The notes below the pieces were generated by a model that worked only from the letters and a program-made list of their open reading frames with translations, was not told the DNA's origin and made no database searches. From the NCBI GenBank assembly GCA_018417955.1, contig JACTVC010000013.1:704633-768632 (forward strand): 64,000 nt of DNA, read 5' to 3'. Positions 23,709 to 34,479 of this stretch are shown piece by piece. Within the stretch, counting starts at the first letter, position 1, and every line of letters starts with the position of its first letter. Source of the DNA: Laccaria trichodermophora (Eukaryota > Basidiomycota > Agaricomycetes > Agaricales > Hydnangiaceae). The position numbers and the translations under genes are program-made.

Positions 23709-25017
23709 TACTGGTGTTTGTAGTTGCTATTACATAATAGCTACGCTTATGTGATAGCTATGCTTATGTGATAGCTATGCTTATGTGATAGCTATGCTTA
23801 TGTGATAGCAAGTGGCTGTGTTATATCTCTTTTGGAAGCTTGCTCGTATACTTTTGCCCTCTCTGCAGCCTTCCACCACATTTTTACATCATGTAAAATC
23901 GAAAATACATTGAGATTATTGTGCAAATATGAGCTATTACAAAATTTCTATGTATTTTACTGTTCAATTTTCAACTACATCACAATGTAACTGTTGGTAC
24001 AAGAAATTCAACAGGGAAAGAATGTGATGGTTAATTTGACATTTGTATAATTGATCAGCTTTGAATATTAGCTGAAAAAATGTGAGATGAAGTGCCACAG
24101 CCATTCAAGATCAGAGGATGGGTAAATTGTTCAATGTATGCCTAAACAAAAAAAGGTTTCTGGGGTTCTTCCCATTCCTGAAGAAATTAAATTCAAGTTG
24201 GCTATGCAACAACTATTGATGCCTGAGCCTCAGATAAAAAAAATGGAACTGATACTTGGTATTGTGTCAAGGTACAAAATATGCTGTTGTGTTCATCCTG
24301 CTGTTGCAGAGAAACAGATGTTTTTAAAGCTTTTGTGCTAGCATCTAGCATTAATCAGGGAGATCCTGATTGCAAAAAAAGCTGTAGCTGTACAGAATGG
24401 TAATCATGTAAAGGGAAATGAAAATGATATCTTCTACACAGTATATTCTGTAGTATGGCCTATAAACATCAAAATGGAGGTGCTTCACATACACCCCATC
24501 AAGCAAAGGATCAATTGCTCCCACCCAAATTTTTGAATATAAACCAGGGCTTTATCATTTGGATGTAGATGTGGATAGCCATTTTCTTGAACCCATCACA
24601 GGAGAGCATTAATTCAGCCCATCCAATATCATTGCTAGCCCATTACAAAATACAGTTTAATTAGCTAGTAGTAGGCCTGCACAATCAAACAATTTCAGCT
24701 CCCCAATTACCTCCAAAGAGAATCAGAGCAGGAAATGATGCTCTAGGCAAGAATCTGAGGGCAGTAGGGCAGATAAAATATACTGAAAAATCCCAAACAA
24801 AGTAAATTGTAATGGGAGAGATAGCAGGTATCCAAAGGCCCTGTCAAAACAAGGTTGGTAGCCCAGGTGTAGGTGGAGATGGAAAGATGGGTCAGTAGTT
24901 TATAGCTCATGGATGTAAGATAAGATAAGATAAGAAATATTCCTATTTTTTTCGCTTTTTCCCTCTTTTTATTTTATTTTATTTTATTTTCTTCTGTAGC
25001 AACTACAAACACTAGTA
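23709..25017. mobile_element. 1.3 kb element with 22-bp terminal inverted repeats
   Basis: The left end TACTGGTGTTTGTAGTTGCT and the right end, whose reverse complement reads TACTAGTGTTTGTAGTTGCT, match with one difference. The interior is AT-rich; an open frame at 24138-24341 has no known family. No target-site duplication is visible: the left flank is the minisatellite and the right flank begins CCCTGCCG. The right part has GATAA and TTTTA microsatellites (about 24915-24990). A non-autonomous DNA transposon is the likeliest reading. Confidence 0.6.
23738..23810 (+). repeat. 17-bp tandem repeat, four units
   Basis: Four consecutive copies of TAGCTATGCTTATGTGA with one C/T difference in the first, then a partial unit. 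The array sits just inside the left terminal repeat of the element at 23709, where subterminal repeats often bind transposase. Confidence 0.85.
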
Positions 25018-26282
25018 CCCTGCCGAGAATGAATTTCCGCGTTGGGAAATTCAAGAACGAATTTGTATGCGAGTACCTCACAGACTTGATGGGGACCTTG
25101 ATATATCCTAGTTTATTGAGTTAATTCTTTCTTTTTTTAAACCAAAATCGCTGATAGATCTTATAGCATATTTGACCATGGTAGAATATATACTCAGATG
25201 AATCCATGTCATAATTGTTTAATGTAAAACCTAGGGCTTCATGGCACCGTATGTTGTCTGGTTTGAGCAATTTCATAGAAGGAGTTCCTGCTTGTTGCAG
25301 ATGACTCAATGGGAAGTGTGCAATCCAGGTGCAAAATCTCTAGGACCCAGATCAATTGAAGCTTCAATCAGAGTCAACCCTTGGCTTTTGTGAATTGAGA
25401 TTGCTGGCAGGCCAAAGGCCCAAAGTCAATGGAAGCTGGTTCATGAATGGGTTTTTTCTGTCTTGTCTTTCTAATGTGCTGTTGGAGTAATTGGAATTTC
25501 TAAGTTAGCTTGGACCCAGCCTGAGCCTTGGAGTTGACATGAGTAAGTGAGGGGGCCAGAATCTTAGTCAAACTTTGAGGCTGAGTAGGATCAGCTAAAA
25601 AGGCAGCTCCAGCAATCTGCATGGGCAAATTAGAAATAACTAAAAATATTGGACAATCCATGTTTTTGTGTTTTATAAAAAAAATCACACACTGGTTTGT
25701 TACAATTGACCACCTATCTACAACATTGAAATCTAAGTAAGTGACCAAAGTAACTACTTGATAGGCTGCATAATGGATTTGCTATGTTACACATACTACC
25801 CTTGAAGGTCCTGCCCCATCAGATTGAGAATAGAAGTCAGAAGCTAACACTCATCCATTAGAAAATTTTGTGATTGTATTTCAGAATCTGAACATTGTCA
25901 GCAAGGTTTTTCCAGCCTTTTTTGCAGCCACAGAAGATCAGGGTCAGAAGGCATAGCTCAAGGAAAATTCAAATTTATATAAGGTGTAAATCAGATGTCA
26001 GGAGGTTTGAATTGGACTATAGGAACTTGAACTATGTAGATCAAATTAGGTAAGGGAGAAATACCAAACTTGAGATCAGACTCAGAAGAGAAGAATTAGA
26101 TTCAGAAATGACCTGACACAGTGTTTATGGAGACATGGAGATGGAAAGAAGATATCACATTTGTGTCATGTGAGTCGTGCACATATCAGCAAGTTCGCAC
26201 GGGGTGTCCATGCTGTGCAATGTGTAAACACGGCCAACTACTTGTGGATTAGGTCATCATCTACATTTTGGAGTCGGTTAGC
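25018..26282. other. AT-rich repeat-like DNA, no intact gene
   Basis: About 1.26 kb with base composition like the neighbouring elements. Minus-strand open frames at 25121-25309 and 25500-25748 look like remnants of a mobile-element protein but match nothing I can name. Confidence 0.4.
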
Positions 26283-26510
26283 TAGACTCGCGACCAGTCC
26301 TTAGGTGGTGATTGTTTGTGATTTGTTGTGGTATTGTTGTTGTGGCAAACATATGGCGGAGTGTGAAAAGGAGGATCACCACCTAAGGACTGGGAGTAGA
26401 CTCGCGACCAGTCCTTAGGTGGTGATTGTTTGTGATTTGTTGTGGTATTGTTGTTGTGGCAAACATATGGCGGAGTGTGAAAAGGAGGATCACCACCTAA
26501 GGACTGGGAG
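26283..26510 (+). repeat. Tandem duplication of the 114-bp left terminus
   Basis: Bases 26283-26396 are repeated, apparently without change, at 26397-26510. Each unit carries the terminal TAGACTCGCGACC and the complete left hairpin. Copy B has a single unit. Confidence 0.9.
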
Positions 26511-27335
26511 TAACGGACACATTTTTAGAGGAACCCCCCTAGCGTGACGCTGACTTAGTGAAATTTCACGTTTCGACTCAACGACTTGGTCGCAACATAC
26601 AATTCCTTTCTACAAATTCCTTCTTTCAACATAGCTTGATTGTACTTTTCGTTACAATCAGAACCGATTGAAATGTGTTTACGGAATACAAAAATTTGAC
26701 TAGAAATTGAGCTTTTACAGTGGAAGTGAGAAATTGTAGTCTTCGAGTGCTGGCAGTCACACATTCGGGTTCTGGGGGCCAATATTTGACAAAGGCTGGG
26801 GGTTAGGTGCTGGAACTTGCCTTGGAGTCTGATAATACCCATAGAAAGATGGTGGGTACATAGCATACAGATGTGTCAATGAAGAGTAGGGGTTATAACT
26901 TTGTTGTTGGGGGGTTGCATAGCGGTACGGTGTTGCGTAAAGCTGGGGAGTGAAAGTGGGAGTCGGGTTTTGGGTGGGCGTCGCCGCATGGTGCTTCTGC
27001 ACTCTTTTCTTCTTCGATGCAGGTTGGGTTTGCTCGTCTTCCACTTCGCAGACCATTCGCTTTTCCGCCCTTTTCTGCTGTTGCTTGGGTTGCATAGGAG
27101 GTATGTCCAGTTTTTGAAGTTCTTCAAGTATTGACCAAACCACGGCCAGTCCATTGTGGATGGGGTAGACGAAGAGGAATGAGCTACATACGTTGTAGGA
27201 TTGTATGAATTTTCACTAAGTCCCGCGTGACAAAGCGTGACCTTACTAAAAGTGAACCGTTGCTCCCAGCCGTTACCTGTAGATGATCGATCGATGATCA
27301 GCGGAGTTCAAAGGTAACGGCTGGTCACGAGCCTA
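26283..27335. mobile_element. Hairpin-ended DNA transposon, copy A
   Basis: 1053 bases flanked by a perfect 9-bp duplication, TCGGTTAGC (26274-26282 and 27336-27344). Ends read TAGACTCGCGACCAGTC on the left and, reverse-complemented from the right, TAGGCTCGTGACCAGCC. Each end contains a hairpin: a 19-bp stem on the left (26294-26312 with 26374-26392) and a 13-bp stem on the right (27266-27278 with 27312-27324). Further inward, GTGACGCTGACTTAGTGAAA pairs with a right-side copy near 27207-27242, so the terminal repeats are long and complex. A minus-strand open frame (26757-27143), rich in Pro, Gln and Tyr, fills the middle. The 9-bp duplication and long termini suggest a Mutator-like or KDZ-type relative; no transposase is present. 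Confidence 0.85.
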
Positions 27336-28741
27336 TCGGTTAGCAGTACAAAGGGGAGCAAGCTCCCCAATCAACATGATTGCATGATGTCGGAGTTTGA
27401 ACGGACTTCAATTGGGTTCATCACTTGCCTGTTGCTGTTCTTTCACATTGAGCACGGCATTCGAGATCAATTCGAGATGGTGTCAAAATTGAGGGTGTAC
27501 TTGGAAAGTACATATAGGCATGACTAGCATATGACTGAGCTATGACTACAAGACAATGAGTGTGTGATTCCCTACAAATACATGACTTTAAGTTACTTGC
27601 TATCTTCAGACTTTTTATTGACTGTGTCTGACTCTGCTTTTTACTGAGCATGATTTGTTGCAGGCCCGGGTCGTCATCGATTCATCATCCTAGTTTTGCA
27701 TTTGGTTTATACGGACTCTTCAGGGAAGCATGGAGGTTGGTGTCGAGAGAGATTGTATCTGAACATGCCTCTTCCTAGCACCGTACCGTAATCTACAGTA
27801 GGGTAGCTTGTGGGCTTTTTCGCTTTTCTGCTTACCGCTTCAAGTTGCCCACAATAAAGCGGAAAAGTAAGTAAATTAGCATCTTGCTGATATTGAAACC
27901 ATACGGCTGACCATGAACGAATACTCTTGACCCGACCAATCGCAATGGCAGATTTCGCATCCACACGGGTACAGCCTCTATGAATACACATCTCCACCGT
28001 TCATTCGAAGTAATGTGCGTGTTAGGTCCCATGTGAAAGATGTGGTAATTGCAGGTGTTGAAAACGAACGTTGACGCGAGTGGGAGGATCCCACAGTTGA
28101 CATCCTTGAATGATTAGCCAGGCGCCGATGAAGAGAAAATCCTGAGGGGAAGGTCAGTTCCTTGATCATGATGGAGACTCGCAACTTGAAACCGAAAGAT
28201 ATCGTTATTTGTTGTAGTCTCCATAATCGACGCATTACAGAGAGGGGTTGATATTCCGCTGTTCACGAACGGAGGTTGGGCGCCTCGCCGACAGTTTCAT
28301 AAGTCGTTGATCAAGTTGACGTGTGCACTGACAGGCGATGGCATTGAGGTAATGGAGGGTAACGTCTAGGGACCGGAAAATCCCGACCGCCCGTTCTCGT
28401 TGATGCCCGTAGTCACATTCCTTCAAGTTGAAAACCTAGATTCTACACTCAAACACCTCCTCTGGACAAGACTCTCTTCTAGCCTTAGAATCACTGGCAG
28501 CGGTCTTTGTAAGACATATCAAGCTGCTGTCAGGGTTGTTGATTGACACTCGGGAGTGGCAGACCCAGGGTAGGTCAACCCCACCCTTGAGGCAAAAAGG
28601 ATAGAAGAGCGGCGATCACATACTTATCAAACGCACCCACAGCCTTCACGCTCCGCCGCCGGCCTTTCTGCAACAGAATTTCATCTCTTATATAAAGGCC
28701 GTTTCCTCTGGTTCTCTCAGTCGAAGCTCATCGTGTCGCTA
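27336..28741. other. No confident gene
   Basis: About 1.4 kb. Minus-strand open frames at 28235-28426 (LDVTLHYLNAIACQCTRQLD), 27978-28235 and 27707-27997 might be remnants of a minus-strand gene divergent from the F-box gene, but no family is recognisable. The final 60 bases hold the promoter of the F-box gene. Confidence 0.35.
28689..28696 (+). promoter_or_regulatory. TATA box of the F-box gene
   Basis: TATATAAA lies 45 bases before the ATG at 28742 and is a strong consensus match at a position usual for these fungi. Confidence 0.55.
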
Positions 28742-31072
28742 ATGGCCTCATCTCTGGCCCCCTTAGAGCGTCTTTCACTTGAAATCTGGGAAAAAATCGG
28801 GTTCTATACTCTTATCTCACCGGAGACCTTTTTGGGCCCACCATCTGGATTATGTCCTCTTTCTCTTGTTTCAAGCACTATAACCGACAAACTATCCGTC
28901 ACAAACAACTCGAGACTGTATGCCAGACTCTTTACCATGAAGTTTGACACACTTGCCACCCGACGACGCCTCAGTCAGCGATGGCTCACCACGCGTTGCT
29001 TGGCAGCTGAACTGATCAAGCGATGTGAGGCCATGAAGCGTATACGCTCCAAGGATTTTCGCGTGGATGACCTCTGGACTACATATCTTATGTTCGTGTA
29101 CATTCCATACTGGATTTGGGAAGTCTGACTTGCAATTTGTAATCCTACAGGTTAAGCGAAAGCGATGGGAAAAACCACGCTCAATTGTTTGACTGGGCAA
29201 ACCTTCACGACTACGTCGACTTTTTGATCACTCATCGAGCGCATATCAGATCACCACTAGCCTGGTATCAGGATGGCACCATCGATGCCCTGATAGTTTG
29301 GATCATGTGGATGACTACTTCAAGAGGTCAGAGTCTTCGTTTTAGACACACAAATCTACTTATTTGCGCCCATTCAGAACGGATAAGAAGTGAATCCCTT
29401 GCCCATCGTGACCTGGTTTTCCATATCTTGCGGGGCTTCATTATCGTTGGTTTTCGAGTGAGTTATACTGGTCAGAATAAGTAATCGGATTGGAAAACTT
29501 ACTAAATCTTCAAGCTTCCTACAACGTACGCGCCAGATTCTTCCTTTTCACTTCCACTGGCTTCTTCGGATGTACTGGAAACGGCTTATGGGTCGAGTCC
29601 ACCCCCTGTGTCTGAAATCATGCACTACTCCCATAAGCTCAAAATAGCAGCGCCGCCAGTTACCGCTGCTGCGACACTTTCCTTCACCATTCGTGCAGAG
29701 GCGGCTCAGGATGTTGCAGCTTTTCGGACGTCCGCAACCCTCCCCGCCAATCGTCAAATTGCGATTTTGTTGGGTTGGACAGGACCTACACTTGAAGATG
29801 TGCATTACTTTCACCATCAAAATCGTATTCAGTTCATGGACAAACCACCTTTGACCCTTGATTTTGACTTTGATGAGCCATCTGACGACCAGAGCGACGA
29901 CAGCGACCTTGACGAGGTCGTTGAAGTTGCTTCCGAATCTTTTAGCACGCGATATGATTCAGACTGGTATAAGATGGTGTCGTGTTACGATCCATTGAAT
30001 GGCAACCTTCCTCTGAGGGGGCCCGTTTACAAAGTTGGCTCCCTGAGTGGCTCATGGGATGGCCGTTTATTGGTATGTAGTATTGCTATATTTGATCATT
30101 CTAAACACTTCTGACGATGATGCCACAGCTACCTGACCATCCCCGCATCGTCAATATCTCTGCTGGAGGACAATCGAACCCGGCCGCCGTGGTAATACAT
30201 AATAAACCGCTCTACTGGAAGCTCCAAGAGCACCACTGTTTGCATCCTGATGAGCCGCTTCTGCCTGGAGTTGACGACATGGATGGGGAAGATTTCTTGA
30301 ATGCATGGCTACCTCAAGGAATCACGGTCACTCACTTCGAAGTTGGTTCCATATTTCATCTTCGGATTCGAGGCGCTGACTTGCGTCATCCAGGATGCAA
30401 TCGAAGTCCAGGATCCCAGGATTTCGCAAACCTTTCGATACGAAACATTCATTCCCGGAAGCATGGCTCCATATTCGAAATCGGCGTGCGAGAAGCTTCA
30501 AACGCCCTGGATCTCAGATTCTTCCGATGAGGAGATCGCCGACGTTCCCAAAGCGGACCACGACATCGACGTAGACCTTTCAACCAACATCGACGACGAC
30601 GACGTATACAATGATACTGTGAGGTGGGTTATACGCTGCTGTAAGGAGGTATTCATCTCACGTCAGCGGAATTAGCCATCACTCGAGCGGGGTCGCTGAT
30701 ATTCTGATCACGGGAGAGGTGCGTTGGATTTTTAATTATTATGCGCGCCACCACGAATGCCCATCTAGACTGGTGAGAGACATGCGGATGCGTGGGGTTA
30801 CTACACAATCATAGGTCGGGTCCGGCCTTGGGACGGATTAATCGTACTATTGCGAACTCCGGTGAGTTCCTTTACCTCTTTGGAGTCCAAAATAATTTAC
30901 TCGTTGGATTGTTGGGTAGAGGGACCTTCACCAGCAATTTTTGGGAACATGGGTGTTCAAGGGGTACCTCCATGATCAGAATCTCGTCGGCCGGTGGCGC
31001 GAAACCTCAACCCCTGCAAATATCGTTGGTTACGAGGGAGGTTTTGTAGTTCGCAAAATAAGCGACACATAG
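28742..31072 (+). CDS. Large F-box protein of agaric type
   Basis: F-box proteins recruit substrates to SCF ubiquitin ligases through Skp1. The N-terminus, LAPLERLSLEIWEKIGFYTL, is the F-box helix; LYARLFTMKFDT follows. Further exons give LFDWANLHDYVDFLITHR (29185 on), an extended middle part (29520-30074) with MHYSHKLKIAAPPVTAAATL and an acidic stretch (SDDQSDDSDLDEVVE), LPDHPRIVNISAGGQSNPA (30124 on), an acidic DDDDVYNDT stretch, SGVADILITGE, TGERHADAWGYYTIIGRVRP and the C-terminal KGYLHDQNLVGRWRE / EGGFVVRK. This end block is typical of a lineage-expanded agaric F-box family. At least eight exons; donors and acceptors near 29091/29152, 30074/30128, 30713/30769 and 30861/30919 look good. 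Intact by inspection; the substrate is unknown. Exact exon edges in 30330-30670 are uncertain. Confidence 0.75.
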
Positions 31073-32137
31073 GTTGTACTGGTGCATCTAGCAGTCGTGT
31101 TTCCGCATGCGATTCATTGGAATAACTCGGATTTTTTTATCATTGTATTTCGAGGATTTCTGCACCTCGGGTTTGAGCCTGATTCCTCCCTGACGGTTCG
31201 AAGGTCTCGTTCTGTACAACTCAGAAAAGGTTCAATGTGTTCGTGGTGCCAGTAGGGATAGGGTTGACTGCTATTTTCAACACCGATTGGTCTATAAACT
31301 GACTTGCAGCGAAATTTTCTAAGAACACCCAAGCCACGTAAGTCTGAAAAAGAGGCGCCTCGGAGTACGGACTACCCAATTTCTCTTAAGAATAATTGTT
31401 TCACAGGGCAGCTGCCCTTTGCCGTGCTTTCAAGATCTGCGTGATTTATTGAGTCGAGCTGGAAAAATCATAACGCCGAAGAAAATTAATCCTCAGTTTG
31501 AATGATAACCGCGGTTTTTATATTCCACCTCACTCCTGCCTGTCGATGTCCAGGTGCGGACCGGTTCTACTAGTACACGGACAAAGTGAAGAGCCTTGAT
31601 AGGAAGTGACATCGCTTTCATTAAATTATTGCTTTGCCTGTGTGATACCAGGCTTCCATTATGGGTACTTGAAAAACCAAGTTGGTAAGGTTGAGAAGGC
31701 CGCAATCCCGGATAGTAAATTTCGTCATATAAAAATCAATTGATCTCCTCCAAATCTCCTTTTAATCAGACGCTCGATTACGGATCTTCAAATCCAAACA
31801 TGTAAACCGATCGAAAGATTCGACCCATTGATGTACTTTTGGACAGCACACATCCGCAACCAGGAATCGAGCCAGGAGATGAGCAGGAGGACACATGACA
31901 AGTAAGTGGCGTCAATCCTGTCGGGTAACGTACGAGTTCTCATAAGGTTATCAGACGCCATTGGGCATGCAATAGCTGAAAGAAATTAATTTCTCTTTCC
32001 TATCGATCTCATAATACTACTTCGCGGGCCTACAGCTGAAAGGAGCCAGCACCATAAAGGCCCGCCGCCTCTTGTACAACTACATCCCACAACCTCCACT
32101 CTGTCTAACTACCTCAAGCTCACGCTTGCTTTATACT
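31073..32137. other. Intergenic, no gene seen
   Basis: About 1.06 kb between the F-box gene and the WOPR gene on the same strand. No open frame with family resemblance. A long upstream region is usual for WOPR regulators, which are themselves heavily regulated; binding sites cannot be assigned from one sequence. Confidence 0.4.
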
Positions 32138-33812
32138 ATGTCAAGCAACCCAGACGTACCTCCATTCACGGGCTATGTGGAGACGACCGTCAACGCTCTC
32201 CGTTTGATCCACGCTGCTCGCCAAGGCGTCATCCCACGCATAACCCGTCGCCTCAACGACTCGGAGCGTAGAACAATGATTAAGAGCGGCGCAGTCTTCG
32301 TCTTCAGCGTCGAGGAGAGCGGGATCAAGCGTTGGACTGGTAAGTGTTTATCTCAAACTATGCTGGCATATATTAAACTCACCTTACTCCGTAAGACGGA
32401 TTGCTTTGGTCACCGTCGCGGATTGTTGGAAACTTTTTGGCAGGTTGCTTTAGCTTATATTTGATTATTGTTTGGCTAAACGCCACACTCATAGGTGTAC
32501 CGCGAGATCAACGAGAGAACAAGTAGTCGCGGGAGTCACAAGAAGGCATATCCGGCCGAGGAGGCACAGGCACGTAGTCTGGGTCGTAGAAATTCGCCCG
32601 ACCACATGCCACTCGCGTATAAAACTTCCAGCCACGGAAGCAGCGAACAGGGGACCTTTAAAGTGGGAGGTTTAATCAAAAAGGTCAGTTTCTATTGTTG
32701 TCGTGCAGAGACTTACAGCTAGAGTTACGACTAGACAATCACCGTAACGATCGAGGGCTCCGACCTCCACCTCATCTCATACTACACCTCCGAAGACATC
32801 CGTTCCGGCAAATTGAAAGTAGGCTGCTTCTGGACCTTGCTCCCCATCACTGACCTCGCTTTACCAGCGGCCGTCGTCGAGGTCGGATATCATGAGTCTC
32901 TACATGCCACCACACATATTCCGCTTGACAAACTTTCGCGTTCCACCCAAAGTCGAGATTGGGCCCGACGGAAAGCCCAGGCTCGTGTAAGTAAAACCGG
33001 GACAGCCACATCACGCTAGTATTCACGGCGGTTTTAGATGCGAGTCTGCTGGGGAGGAAGCGGAGCCGGTCGATTGTAAGGTGGAGGACGATATGTATCA
33101 AGTGCCTGCTTCCCAAACCTGGACTTCAAACTCTTCTTCAGTGGAAAATTCGTTCGCAGGCAGCTCCCTTTATCCCGTCGGTTCGCGTTGGCAGGCACAG
33201 AGCGAAGCGAATACAAATTTGCGTCCCGAGATCGCATGGCCGTCGTCGAGCTCCACCCTTGTTTCGTCTCACAGCGGTCTACGTCGTCGGGAAAGCAACA
33301 TGGGCCAAGAGGGATGGCCATCTCTTCACACACAATCGCAAAGTCGGTGGCAAGATAGTGCAGCTGCGACGTCCGGGGCGGGCCCGGGAGGTCTGTACCT
33401 CGAGCGATCGCGGGCGAGAACCAGCCACCATTCGTATGAAGAGACTGTTGTCCTCCCTCGTCGGGAACACGAGGCTCTGCCCAATTTCAATCGTTACAGC
33501 AGTTCAGGGAGTCGTGAGAGCACTTCACATCGGGTGCAATGGCAGCATCGAGACACTCATCATGGAAAAGAACGGCGGATAAGTCCCCATTCTCCAACAT
33601 CCTTCACGTCATCGCCGACCCTTCCGTTCTCTCCACATGCGACGTACCACCCAAGCCATTTTAGTTCAGCATGGACTTCGAGTGACAATCATGCAATGGA
33701 CACACCGACGCTCCACCCCATTTCGCCCTCAGCATATGACACCTCGTACACCTCTCCATCTTTATCCAGCCCCGAAGACTTTGGAAATGTAGAAGATTTC
33801 ACCGAAGCTTGA
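32138..33812 (+). CDS. WOPR-family transcriptional regulator (Gti1/Pac2 type)
   Basis: WOPR proteins (Wor1, Ryp1, Gti1, Pac2, Sge1) bind DNA through a two-part domain and switch morphology and development in fungi. Six exons: 32138-32339, 32396-32439, 32495-32683, 32735-32818, 32868-32985 and 33038-33812. WOPRa reads GYVETTVNALRLIHAARQG, FVFSVEESGIKRWTDG, LLWSPSRIVGNFLVYRE. WOPRb reads GGLIKKTITVTIEGSDLHLI, SYYTSEDIRSGKLKRPSSR and ends in IGPDGKPRLV. The C-terminal 250 residues are Ser/Pro/Thr-rich and unstructured, as in relatives. The intron after NFL (32440-32494) has a GC donor; every in-frame alternative breaks the WOPR domain. Complete and probably functional. Which WOPR subfamily it belongs to is not decided here. 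Confidence 0.92.
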
Positions 33813-34479
33813 TAAAGTGTCGCCATTGTGCACGGTTTTTAATTTCTTGATGACGCGCAGTGTTCAGTTATTTGCAATTTCATGTATCTCATAATCCATA
33901 TCACAAACACGGACACAACTTCATCGTTTTTTTTTCATCTGGTTCAGCGAAGCTGTCTTGGAACATCGGACAAAGTTCCAAATGATCCCAGTAGAAGGTA
34001 AACACGACGGAAAAGGCAAACTGACCTTCAACTTCCATCCCGCGCATCTCGGGCAACTGCCCCGCATCCTTTATCTCGGGCTGAGGTGAATTTTGGCTTT
34101 ATGCTCTTCTCTCTACGTACCAGAACGACGCTTAACCAACAGGTGATCGAGAAGTTCCAAAAATGAGACATCTACACCTAACTGGTACTTTCTCTGTGTT
34201 TGATCTGGGCTCAAGCGTTCAACGCAAGGCAACAAGGTGTAGAATTTGTGCTCAAATTCGAGAAAAAAAGGCTCGCCTCTTCGTGTCAGCTGATACGGAG
34301 GGGCGCTACCCTTTGGAGTCGAAGTGCGAGACTGTGATAAGGAGGCATCAAATAGATTATAGAAAATAAACACGTTACTGATGACTGTGAGGGATCGAAT
34401 CGAGTGTGAAGGGAAGGAAACGAACCATGCTTCTAGCCTTCCTCTACTATCCTCATCTCCATGAACCCCTTTCTGTGGG
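33813..34479. other. Intergenic between WOPR gene and TFB2 pseudogene
   Basis: About 670 bases with no convincing coding signal on either strand. The minus-strand open frame at 34113-34373 shows no family resemblance. Confidence 0.4.

Noticed and set aside
26876..27154. Second minus-strand frame starting with MDWPWFGQYL in transposon copy A
   Set aside because: It overlaps the Pro/Gln-rich frame in another phase; neither has proof of expression, and the Pro/Gln frame has the better parallel in copy B.
33259..33582. Open frames within the last WOPR exon
   Set aside because: They are overlapping shadows; the Ser/Pro-rich frame is continuous with the WOPR domain exons.
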